NCBI GenBank assembly: GCA_011009095.1
Contig: VTPC01091276.1
Location: 1 to 64,000, forward strand
DNA: 64,000 nt
Reading direction: 5' to 3'
From: Ignelater luminosus
Lineage: Eukaryota > Arthropoda > Insecta > Coleoptera > Elateridae
Part shown: piece after piece, positions 1-10,863 of the stretch
How the letters are laid out: each line of letters begins with the position of its first letter
How positions within the stretch are numbered: position 1 is the stretch's first letter
Translations under genes and position numbers: made by a program
Notes under the pieces: generated by a model
Databases searched by the model: none
The model's input: the letters and a program-made list of their open reading frames with translations, nothing else
What the model was told of the DNA's origin: nothing

Positions 1-1002
1 ATAATTTCTTTCCAACTAATAGTACAGCTGGCGGATATTGTGGTTTACCACCATACGCAGAGGTAAGAAAGTTGTTTTAAGTTAGAGTTTGAAGTATAAC
101 TACCAAACTGATCTGAACTTTAAATATGTTTAGCCTTATACTAATGTTTATTAACTTAATGTTTATTAGACTTAATAAATACTAAATTAGTAATATTTGG
201 TGTATTCACAATGACAGAACATTAAGAATTATTTAATGAGATTTCATCATCATCACTCAGGTCGTTAATTTGTTTGGATAAATCTATTTCAAGTATTTTA
301 ATGGTTGTATGTATGTTCACTAAATAAAGAGTGGACATGTAATCTGTGCCAAGTGATAGGTGCCAGCAAGCTTCTCTAAAGTCGCAGATGGGTTGGAGCC
401 AATTAAGAGACTTTTTAGTTTTTTTACAGAAAACTAGTAACAAAATTTGGCCCAGTAAAGTCGCAGTTGAAATAGTTAAATCAAGCTTAGGTAAGTGCCG
501 ACCATTAATAGACTAAACCAGCTTCAGACACCTCAGTACGTACAGAAGCCCTTGATAAATAAGAGAGACAGAAAAAGATTGATAATTCGAAACACTCTTA
601 GATGCAATGGCCACCCATACTTGATTTTTGACAACCTAAAACAGGTGATAAGTGATACATTCGTGAAAATTTACTGCAAGAACACATTTTGTATCAGTTC
701 ACAATTGCTGATACAGCTCTGAATCTACCTCAGCATCGTGTACTTATAAAGCCCCGACAAATAAATTATTAGCATGGAAATTTAAATTGGAATATTTAAC
801 AGAATGCGTCATAAACATCACAAAGAAAATTGTGACATTGCGTTATTGAAAATAGATCGAACACTTGTAACGAACTGCGCTCGTTACATGATTGTTTGGT
901 TAACCTTTCTGTTTGTGTGCTCTACAATTTTGGTAGTCATTTCTCTTGTTGGAAAGAATTTTTTTGTATTTGATATTTTAAGTCGCATGGATAGCTTGGT
1001 TA
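1..1002. other. Non-coding AT-rich stretch
   Basis: I see no convincing gene here. Short reading frames at 222-443, 495-722 and from 804 have no recognisable motif. The one from 804 gets hydrophobic runs from T-rich sequence and then reads antisense through the neighbouring LINE, which argues against it being a real protein. Confidence 0.5.
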
Positions 1003-3157
1003 TTATTTACTTACTTACTTATTTCGCCTCTTGTCTACCTCGCGGTGTTCAGAAGGAGCAAAGTCGTTCTTTGGGTCTATATTTCGTCTCTGAAACACAG
1101 AAACCTAAGAGTCTCTCCATGTCATCCTTCTACCTGTGGTCCTGCATTCTGGCAACTTGTCTGAACCAACGCATCTTGTGTCTGTCAACTCTGTCTACCA
1201 AAGGCTTGACTTGAGAAGGACAGTCTAATGGTCCGATTCCTGATCCGGTCCCTACGTGTTTTACCCGCTGTTTGTCTGAGGTAGCGCATATCCGCCGCTT
1301 GCCACCGACTGGATCTGCTGGTGGTGTGGGCATACGACTCGCACCCATATATGAGGATCGCCACGTAAGTAAAGTAGTCCTGATGAACACTTCTTTCTTA
1401 CTCAAGAAGGATCTACTGAGGGCAAAGTATAGCCTTCGGTTGCCGTTATCTTTGCATTTAAATCCTAGTCGGGTTTATCGTCGGTGCTCAGTACAGCTCC
1501 AAGGTACTTAAGTTTCTCGACCTGCTTAAGCTCGACTTCTCTCATGAATATCCTGTTTTGGGTCTCATCTCGGCTTATAACCATGTCCTCAGTTTTGGAG
1601 GTATGATCTGCAGTCCTCTATTTTGCGATATTGTTACCCAGGTATCTAAGTTTGCTTGAAGCGTTTCAACCGAAGCAAGCATTGACTCTTTTACTGGGTT
1701 CATCTGCCAGTTTCCTACCTTCAAAGGGTGCATCGTTTTTTTGCACTCCTTTATCACATCGTCCATAAGGATAATAAAGAGGTAGGAACTGATTATATCA
1801 CCTTGCCTCACCTCCGAAGTGGTGGGAAATTCTCCTGAGGTGACATTTTCAGTTCTTAAATAGTTCCTGCAAACTTTGGATTCTCCTAATGAGTATCTCT
1901 TTACGCCTTTCTTTCGGAGTACACTCCACAGTTCTGGCCACTAGACGCTGTCGAAAGCTTTTACGAGGTCTCATACTCGATGACTTTTTCTGTTATTTTT
2001 CGCATAGTAAAGATCATGTCTTGGGTTTCTCGGTTGGCCCGCTTCTTCGAGAAGGGCTTCCACTTTTTTGACCAATCTGTTTGATAATATCCGTGAAGGT
2101 ACGCTAAGCAGAGCAATTCCCCTGTGGTTCTAACAATTACGGTTGTCACCTTTTTTTAAAGATTAGGATTATAACAGCGACCTCCCAATCTTTATGTATT
2201 TTTGCTGTTCTCCAGGCGAGATTTACTACCTACTTGGAACAGAAGGTTTTCACCGGCTTCTCTCATATAACTCAGTAGCTCTGGTGCTACTGCATCATGC
2301 CTCGCTGTCTGTCCAAATTTATTTTCTTCAAAGCAGCAGTAAGCTCTGTTCTAGAAATCCATTCCCAGCTTGAACATTAGTGGCATCATCACTGTCCGTC
2401 TCGGCATTGAGAAGTTCCGAAAAGTATTCCCTCCAACGTTCCATAACACCTTCTTTATCTCTAAGGACGTTGCTTTCTTTGTTAATAGGGCACTCTTTAG
2501 GTTGTCTCATCTTTTTTAAAGTTTTATAGAACAGTTTTTGATTTTCACTAAAGTTTTCTTCCAGAAAATCGCCTAACTCCTCCCACTCTGTACGTTTTGC
2601 TTCTTTTACCAAGCCTTTTACTTTGATCCTCTGGTCTTTGTAAAGTTGATATGTCGCTGTTAATTTATTGCGGAGATACATTTTCCGCATTCTTTCCATT
2701 TCCTTTACTGCATTTTTAATTTCCTCGTTCCGTCATTTTGTAGCTTTTACATTTTCCCCCACACCTTATTTTGCGGCACACCTCCTCCGCTGCCTCCAAA
2801 ATTACGTTTTTGAAATAACTTCATGCTTCTTCTAGATCATTCGTATTAATTCTTCCTCCTAGTACATCAATCTTTTCGCCTACCAAGTTTCCGTAGCGTT
2901 CCTAATTTTCCTGATTTTCAAACTTAGCTAGCTGGATTTCCTCCAGCAGCTTTTGTTTACTTTTTCTTTTGTTTCTTGTCAATGGTTTTGCGACTGCCCT
3001 GCAGAATACCAGATGGTGATCGGTCCGTATTTCTCCGTATTTCTGGTACTCCCATCACTGTCGCATCTCTGCACTTCGGCAACTCGCTCTTTCTAATGTA
3101 TAATGTAGTCGATGATCGACTTCTCATCTCTTGAGAGCTCCACACCACCATCGAGTT
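1003..3157 (-). pseudogene. LINE remnant (endonuclease end, reverse transcriptase, C-terminus)
   Basis: Non-LTR retrotransposon read on the minus strand from about 3157 down to 1003. The first part (about 3157-2957) ends in an APE-type endonuclease signature, TDHHLV, just out of the longest frame. A Lys/Glu-rich linker at 2699-2328 contains MERWREYFSELLN, typical of the region before the RT. The RT keeps motif A as KAFDSV (1944-1961) and the RQGD...LFIILMD block near 1800. The YADD/FADD active-site box is missing: the frame runs from SMLAS directly into VETLQANL. The C-terminus at 1230-1130 has the ...DRHKMRWF..VARMQ pattern common at the end of this LINE type. The 3' end borders a short (AAGT)n-like run near 1005-1020. 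Many frameshifts and stops; not functional. Clade assignment is uncertain. Confidence 0.75.
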
Positions 3158-5582
3158 AGTGATAAGTTAATCCCAGACGTTCTAGGTTTTTGCCTCCCAC
3201 CAGTCTCGCACACGCGGCTATTGAAACGCATGCATTGCTTGTGATTCGGTTCGCAAGGAGGTATGGCCTGCCTACCCCGTTGGTGGGAGCTGATTCTAAA
3301 TTTTGACCTAAAAGTCCTAACTCAAGTGATAAGGTATCGTTTGTTCATTGTATTACTTTTTTGTTTTGTGTGTAACCCCTGTCGGGGGCGTTCAGAAACG
3401 CTTAGCTTAAACGCAAATTTCGTTTGTTTATAACCTCTGCAGAGCTGTCACTTATTAGAATCTTTATCGTAATAAGTTAGATAATTTAAAGATAATTTAA
3501 TCCAGAAATATTTTTATAAATGTTACAAAAGACTTAACTGTTAGAATTCACTTAAGAAATAATTATTCTTTTATGTAGTTATATTATTATTTTGCTTTTC
3601 GTTTTAATTACTATCAATCATTTTGGCTATTTTGCTACGTAAAGTCATGTGTAAATCCTTTTGTTTTACTATATTCGAATTAAATTTTCTTTTGTTAAAG
3701 TAAAACCGTAATTTACCCGTCGTACTTTTATTGTTTATCTGCCTTATTTGATATTTTGCAAAAAATTAAAAAAATCCTTTATTACTGTATTTTTGTATTG
3801 TTTATTGTGTCTTTTGTTATTAAGTTTACAGGATAAGTGACTATTTGTATTTGTCAATTGTTAACCAGAACTGGAAAAGTTACGATTTGAATTTTTATCT
3901 TTCTTCATAATAATTATTTTTATGTAGGTAGCCTGAACTGGTGCAGACAAGGCCCGATCTTTCTATTGAATAATTAGCTTTATCATTATTGTGTTTAATA
4001 TTGAGCCTTCAACCAAGATGCAGTGTGTTGCCTTTGAATAAATAAATTTAACCTCCCTCGGGTAAGTACATTTGGGGAGTGTTTGAGTACATGCAGTATG
4101 CTGATTAAGTATGGAACAAATTCAATAATTCGAAAAATATTATATTTCGAGAAAAAATCCTTTTGTTAATGTGGTAAATACACCTATATACAGGGTGTTG
4201 TTCTTATGGGTACTTGTATACAGGGTGTTGCTCGACGAGAAGCTACGATAGCGATACATTGTTTCTTTGATTTGTATCTTCTGGCGCCTTTTTGATTAAC
4301 ATCCTTAGATACGATTAGAGCTTCTGTGAGCTTGAGCAAATCATTTTACCGCTTTTGAAGTAAGTTCATCTTGAACCACGCCCGTCTTCGACTTCGAGCT
4401 GCGGGACTACAACACCTGTGCGGGTATTAGGCCTCTTACTAGTTTTTACCCGTCACAATGGCCAAATCATTTGCTATGCAGAACTGTAGCAGTCTGACAC
4501 CATTATTATTCCTGCAGTCTTCCTCATGTTTTCCTAGTACACTTTCAACGTCTTAGAGGATTGTATCTCACACATAACCCGACCCGCTTATACTCCGCTT
4601 GGGTCGCACTCACATTGGCTTACACTCCGCTTAGTTTGAATCTATATGTAGGTTAGTTCCTGTTTGACCAAACCAAGGACGAGAAGTAAACCTCTTAACC
4701 AAATCTGGTGTCCGAGGTATTCCGACCCTAGGGCCGCACCGGTCACCTAGAAGAAAATACTCTGCACAAGTTGTGCTACTGAAGTATAAAGGCTAACTTG
4801 CCAAACTGGGGTTACGTAAAATCACTCAACCAGAAAATCTAATTGTCCATTGAACTTATGGACAAACTTATAGACAAAATATCAGTCAGAGGTGGGTTCG
4901 ATAAATGCTTCAAAACAATTATCCTAGATCACAAAGTATGGGAAACAGGCAAATCAACAGTTCAACAAGGAACTGTCAGTTGGCACTCTGAAGGTGTAAG
5001 TGTCTCTTATTTTTCAACTTCAATTTTTTTTAACGCATATCCTCTTATTTTTTTCGTCTAATGTTAAAACACTCGGAAATTAAATTTTGTAGCGTTTGGT
5101 GTACGTGAATCTGTGCCGAGTTGCATTGAGATATGTCAGTACTTGTACACTTAGGAGCGCGTGCTCTTACGCGTCCATACATCGTAGTTATCAATTGTTT
5201 TTGATAGAGAACAAATTGTTTTCAGTGAAATATCGTATCAGTAGAATTGCACAGTTCTAGAAAAACTATATATTTAGTGAGGGACGTAGGTCGTCAAATA
5301 GCGGGGGTCCACACTACCATCAAATAGGCAAGTTCCCGCAGTTTTATTTTATAGAATTCGTAAAGCTAAATTAACTGTCATTTAAAGCGTAAATCTTATT
5401 ACTGCGTGTGTACTATATTTTGGGAAAAGGCAAGAATACCTAGAAAATCTTTACCTAATTTTGTAAAAAAGTTCGTAAACTTGCATGGAGGACCCTGCAA
5501 AAAGATACAAAAAAAACACAAGACGTATTCGAGCGTCGTCGTAGAGAATAGTTTTCAAGCAATTTGAATAATCTATGTTACA
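3158..5582. other. Stretch without recognised gene; short direct repeat
   Basis: No coding region recognised. The reading frame at 4843-5061 has no familiar motif. The start of the stretch may hold more 5' LINE sequence (about 3160-3330). A 14-bp direct repeat lies at 4187-4200 and 4217-4230. The piece from about 4360 to 4760 is richer in GC than its surroundings, but I cannot name it. Confidence 0.5.
4187..4230. repeat. 14-bp direct repeat, 30-bp spacing
   Basis: TATACAGGGTGTTG occurs at 4187-4200 and again at 4217-4230, with start points exactly 30 bp apart. Each copy begins with TA. Similar CAGGGTGTT termini are seen on some arthropod DNA transposons with TA target sites, but no inverted partner was found nearby. 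Confidence 0.6.
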
Positions 5583-7092
5583 TTGCACACACTGATGGGT
5601 GCACTTCAGTTAATGAAAACAGAAGAAGACAAAATTTTTTTGAAGCGTCAGAAAGAGCCAGGCCGGCTCGGTAACTTAGCTGGAGTTGATAGAGAACTCC
5701 CTGCAAAAGAGAAGAGCGTGAGGCAAAGGGCTACAGAAGAAGAAAATATCTTTTTACGGCATCAACTTTTTCGACAACATATGATATTACAAACTTATCT
5801 GACAATTCATTTTCCAGTGCAGCTAATAATATTGAAAGCTCACAAAAGCAGCTGTCACTTTTTAACCGAGAGCACACAATCTAAGATTCCAGCGAAACGA
5901 GGTAGGAAAGATTTTCTTGCTCCGAAGTTAGTAGTTACGTAGAAGAGACTCTGTTTTCATTCTTTAAATTACAATTAAGGCACTTGGACATAATGTTGAA
6001 GATTTTCCAGTAAATAACTCATTTATCCAACGAATTGTTGCCAGTTATGAATGTCCGAAATTTCAAAAAACTACGTCTTTCTATAGTAATTTCATTTTGA
6101 AATAAAAAACGACCCATTGCCGTGTCAAAACTGGACTATTCTAATGGCAAAGAGCAGGCACAAGCTGTTTGGAATGCGATCACCAATTGGAATGTCAAAG
6201 ACAAAGTGCAGATTCTCTGTTGTGATACTACGGCCTCGAATACAGATCGTATCAACAGTGCTTGAGTACCCTTGAAATAAAAATTCGACAGGGATTTGCC
6301 ACTTTTTGCTTGCCGCCATCACGTCCATGAGCTTGTGTTGAAGATGTGTTTGAAGTCAAAATTCACCAAGTTACGACAAGTTCAGATATTTCACTTTCTA
6401 AAAGGTTCAGAAAAAGGTGAATGCAATAGGGTTCAAAGTTGCAAAGAAACTGTGGAAGCACACTTAAACTATTCCGAAATTGACGTATTGCTAGAGTTCT
6501 ATCTAGTCAAACCAAAAGAAATATTTAGCAAGAGACGATTATCGAGAGTTAATAGAACTCTCCATCATATTCTTAGGCGAAAATGTTGACCGATGTGAAC
6601 TGAAAATCAGATCTCCAAGTGTCATGGATGGCGAGAGCTCTTTACTCTCTGAAGGCAGCATGTGAGCTTGTTTATTGTCACATCTTATGTTAAGCCATTG
6701 TTTAAATGCGTTTTCGCAGTAAAAGCACCATACCAAAATTTGTGTTTCCTAAAATCGATGAAGATTTATGAAAATGTGAACGAAAATATCTCAAAAGCAG
6801 CTTTACAGAATTTTTGTCAGCATTTACGGTATTTAACTGGCGAAGTAGCTGTCTTGTTACTGCTTGACGATTAAGTTGACCAAGATACAAAAGCAAAAAT
6901 GGTGCATAAGTTAACGAAAACATATCGATCTCTGCGAAACGATACAATTAGCCGTTGTTTCTTTTCCCTTACTACTTTCATGCTAACCATTTTTTTTTTA
7001 TTTCAGAGAAAAACACTGATGATTTTATATCATTGTTATTGTGTACAGTAATAGTTGAACTAGAGACTAGATTCTCGAATATGAAATGTTAA
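5583..7092 (+). pseudogene. Decayed arthropod repeat-family protein, probably hAT-like transposase
   Basis: Pieces in several frames fit one colinear protein type that I recall as multicopy in arthropod gene sets. In order: a basic N-terminal part with FLKRQKEPGRLGNLAGVDREL (about 5640-5700); a Ser-rich piece NIESSQKQLSLFNREH (about 5830-5877); KRGRKDFLAPKLV (5898-5936); QILCCDTTASNTDRI (about 6210-6255); FACRHHVHELVLK (6302-6340); SLFKRF around 6390; and a C-terminal part with NISKAALQNFCQHLRYLTGEVAVL (6781-6860). The CDTTA..N and C-R-H-H spacing resembles the second Asp and the Cys/His motif of hAT transposases. That link is inference. The gene has at least five frameshifts or stops. No terminal repeats were found, so element borders are unknown. 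Confidence 0.5.
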
Positions 7093-8189
7093 TACATTTA
7101 ACAGTTAATTTTGAGTTTATTAAATTACTAAATATTAAAGAAGATTGAAGAATTAAAGTTTTAATGTTAAAATATAATCAAAGTTAACATTAATATTTTA
7201 AAATTTTTATAACCAAGAAACTTTTTCTACTTCAATTTTGTGCTTCGTCTTTTTTAATAAACTTTGTATCAAAGACAAGAGTAATAAATTTAACCGCTTT
7301 GTTTTAGTCTCTCAGTCTTCTTCGAGATGCCTCATTTATGTAATACATTTATTATTAAATATTAAATTTACTTATAAATAGGTAAAGCACAAATGGAGCA
7401 TCCATTATTTAATGTTATTATTCTATAGGCTCCTATTATATTTCCAAGAGGGCTTAAAGTCACGTGAAGTAACATTAAGTGATTAAAGACCCGTTCATTA
7501 ATCTACGGTGTGTCTAGACACATGGTAAAGCCATTATTGTCATTATATTGCTGTGCTTTGTATTGGGAATACCACGTCTTAGCCTAGAACTTTATGACGC
7601 TAATGTACAATGTGTAATATGATTTAAAATATTAAAAGTGATTTTGTACTTTGGTATATTAAATGGAGAATTAAAAGCATTTGCATGAGTGACTGTAGTA
7701 ATTTACATTTAAAAAGTACAAAACGAGAAATATTCGTACCAAGTGAAAACTATCATTAATTAAATTTAATTAATTGTGCACCTAGAAGAAAATTCTCAAT
7801 TTAGATAGTTCTCTATTATTTAATTGTAAGACTTATTAGATAATTCGTGTAAAACCTTTAAGAAATAAAAAATTTCTCTAATAAACAAACTGACAATAAT
7901 GTTATTGCTTTTCTGATTTCTAAGCAGAAAAGAATTTTGGAATATATTTTAGTATTTAACGTAATTATTATTTTAATTAAAATAGTAAATTATAATTTAA
8001 TAACAGATCCAATACCAGTAAATTAGTCTATTGATTATCAAACAATATTTGATAACATTTAAAATATACTAGAAAGTTTTAGTAAAATTCTTTCTCTGGG
8101 TGTTATGTTTTTGCATCCTTCTTTCGTTCAAATCAAAATTTACACCCGGCGTCCCGTAACTGTGACTTAGTTTATAATTGCAAATTTTA
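7093..8189. other. AT-rich stretch without recognised gene
   Basis: Very AT-rich sequence with no reading frame of note and no RNA gene, terminal repeat or LTR that I can recognise. Confidence 0.5.
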
Positions 8190-9835
8190 AATTATAAATT
8201 AAACCAAACCAAAATAAGTGGGGCGTCGAGAAGTATGCTCACCAACTTGGGAGTGAGATTCTCAGCACGCCTCATCATAACAGAGGACAGGTGTTTGGGT
8301 GTCTTTTTAAATTTTCTGTGCGAGAGCGCAATTGGGATTCTGAGGATGTCGAAAATGTGCTCTTTGTTTTGTTCACGTAGCGACCGCTCATGAATCCAAG
8401 GTGTACATCTGTAAGGGAAATTCTGGCTGTGTCGCAAACTTTCTCCGAAGGGCGAAAGCGCTCCAAGAGGGGAATCCTCTCTCCTCCTGTCGAAGTCTCC
8501 GGATTGCATATGGCAATGTAGAAGCAAAGACGATGAATCGATAGTCAATCACGGGTCTGATGAAGGTTTTGTAGGTGTTAGTAGGAATGCCGCCGCAGTC
8601 TGGAGAGCAAGCTGCTGCGCTGCTGGACGCTCAATGTCAGTGTGGGGATGAAAGCGATGCCAATCTGGCTGTCATGGTATAGCTGCAGTATTGGAACAAA
8701 ATGGCGTTAGTTTTCAGAAAGTTCAGTCTGATTTTCTATTTTCAAACATAGCCTGATGTATTCGCACGCGATGTTGGTCGACAGACAGATAACTGCTGAT
8801 TAGCCGGACGAAACAGGTTAAAAAGAAGCCCCTCGTGTCAGATCTAGTCGAAGACCCTCTCGATGTCAAGGAACATGGCTTTTACGCAACGTCGAAAGTC
8901 GAAGGATACCGAGACGTCAGTTTGGAGGCAGAGAATAGGCTCCTTGGTGGATCTGCCAGAAGGAGATCTGAATTGATGTTTTAGAGGAAGAGATGCGCTC
9001 GAAGTCTATTTGTCAATATCCTCTCGATTACTTTACTTAAAACGTTAAGCAGGGAGATAGGTAGGTAAGATGTTGGGTTGGTGCGAGGCTTTCCTGGTTT
9101 GTGAATCATGACCACGTTGCCTCCTTTCAAGTGGAGGGAAAATACCCGCAGCGGAGACAACAGTTAAATATAAGGGTAAGAAAAATTTTGTAAATTCTTA
9201 TCGGAAGCAAGTGTCTCGGAGGTTTCCTCAAGGAAGATGAGATCCGGAAGATCCGGAGGTAGCACGTAAAAGTGGGGGACGATGTCGGGATCAAGGCAGA
9301 CATTATAGTTGACTGCGGAAAGCTTGAGCATTGAATAGTGAATCGTCTGGAAGTTGGTGAACTTCTCCAAGAATATCAGTAAAGATATTTGCCTTGTTCA
9401 GGGGAACGGCTATTATGTGGTCGTTTTGGGTAAGATGGAATTTCTGAGTAGCTTTCTATCCCGTCAGAACTTTGAGTTTGTGGCAGAATGTAGCAACGTC
9501 CCGGTGATCCAGGCTCAAGCAAACGGCCATATTTTCTGTTTACTCATCGCTCTTCGCGGATGATTTCGCGGAGAAAAGCGGGTAGAAGAAATCACCTGGG
9601 ATGACAGTCCTCTCGGGGACGGATACTTGGAGGATTTCTGGGATGACTGTGGTGACGTAGTGAAAAGCGGCTTCGATGTCTTCGATTCTGTCTAGAGGTG
9701 GACCTTGGGAAAGGTTGTTTTCTACGTGAGCCTCGAAATTTATTTCATTCAGTGCAGGTAATAAAAAATTTTCCAGCATATCTATGTAAGAATTTAGATA
9801 ATACAAAATTCTTACATATAAAGTTGAGTTGAGTT
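8190..9835 (-). pseudogene. LINE remnant, jockey/CR1-type reverse transcriptase
   Basis: Minus-strand non-LTR element read from about 9835 to 8190. The pre-RT linker is at 9806-9540 (DRIEDIEAAFHYVTTVIPEI) and 9370-9164. The RT begins near 9130 with MIHKPGKPRTNP followed by SYLPISLLNVLSKVIERIL, the usual YRPISLL.V.SK..E block. Motif A is readable as AMFLDIERVFD near 8880-8850. Sequence between motif A and the C-terminus is too short for a full palm domain, so an internal deletion is likely. The C-terminal part includes TYKTFIRPVIDYR (about 8570-8530), a tail common in jockey-like LINEs, then KVCDTARISLTDVHLG (8450-8400). Several stops and frameshifts. It abuts the plus-strand LINE that starts near 9836. 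Confidence 0.65.
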
Positions 9836-10076
9836 TCGGTCAGCAAACAGAGCGGACGTGCGTCAGGCGGGGGTGTTTTGTTTTTTGTTCTGCGAACTAC
9901 ACCACGCGTGGACGCGGAATTTCAACCGGTAGACAGATGAAATAAATAAATGTACAAAGTGAGAAATGCTTATCTCAACAAAAAAGGAGATAGTGGAAAT
10001 GATAAATAAAAATAATTTAGAGTGTACGATAGATATACCAGGTGCAAAACGAAAAGTGTAAGATAGAACCGGAAAT

Positions 10077-10535
10077 ATGAACAGAGACGATTACTGTTCA
10101 GAGGATACGAAAAGAAAGAGAGATAGCGTGGAAATAGAAGAAACCTTCAAGAAAAGTAAGAAGATCCTGAGAACACCTCGGAAGGAAAGCAGGGACAAGG
10201 AAGACAAGATAGATTCCTTAACAGAGTTAGTTAGAGGGTTGGTAATTGACGTAAAGGAGATCAAACAAGACCAGAAAGCATATCAACAGGAGCCGAGAGT
10301 ATTGAGAACAAAAAACCAAGTACTAAGAAAGGAAAACAAAAGAATTAGAAAGGATGTGAAAGCCATAAAGGCAAAAATGAAAAATTTAGATAGATTACAT
10401 AGTAATGTCTGGAATCAAGATGGAAACAAACAATCAAGTGCATCTAAAAATTTGAGTAGAAAACTTTATAGAGAGAAATATGGGCACAAAGATACAAATA
10501 AAAGAAGCAACAAGAATAGGTGCTACAGTATGTAA
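10077..10535 (+). CDS. LINE ORF1-like coiled-coil protein, 152 aa
   Basis: Open frame of 152 codons at the position of ORF1 in the surrounding LINE, upstream of an endonuclease-RT ORF2. It is rich in Lys, Glu, Arg and Asp. Residues about 45-105 form a heptad-like pattern (IDSLTELVRGLVIDVKEI, then VLRKENKRIRKDVKAIKAKM), as expected for the coiled-coil part that trimerises ORF1 proteins and coats the RNA. No CCHC zinc knuckle is visible. The frame seems shortened relative to usual ORF1 proteins: after residue 110 it changes to Ser/Asn/Lys-rich sequence without a domain. Possibly the truncated end of a longer protein. Identity as ORF1 is inferred from position and composition. Confidence 0.5.
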   Translation: MNRDDYCSEDTKRKRDSVEIEETFKKSKKILRTPRKESRDKEDKIDSLTELVRGLVIDVKEIKQDQKAYQQEPRVLRTKNQVLRKENKRIRKDVKAIKAKMKNLDRLHSNVWNQDGNKQSSASKNLSRKLYREKYGHKDTNKRSNKNRCYSM

Positions 10536-10863
10536 AATAAAGTTGAATAATACGACGAAAAAAGAAATAATAAAGAAAAATAAGACTGAGTTAAGAAGCC
10601 TACAAGAGAAAGTTTACATAAACAGCAAACTTACATAAACAGGAAACTCAGAGGAAAATAAAAGAATTTGCGGACAACGAGAGGAAGATGGGGAAACAAG
10701 AAAAGGTGGACTACCATAAAGTAATAATTGTTGAGCGTGAATATAAATAAAGTTATAAGGATGGCAAGCTGAAAGAACATAGAAAGGATGCTACACCTTC
10801 CAATACGAAAAACTAATAAGAGAGGAAAGAGGGAGAAGAACACTCAAGCAATGGATAAGGATA

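Noticed and set aside
804..1214. Frame of 136 codons with hydrophobic segments
   Set aside because: Second half overlaps the LINE 3' end on the opposite strand; first half is T-rich and has no motif or homologous pattern.
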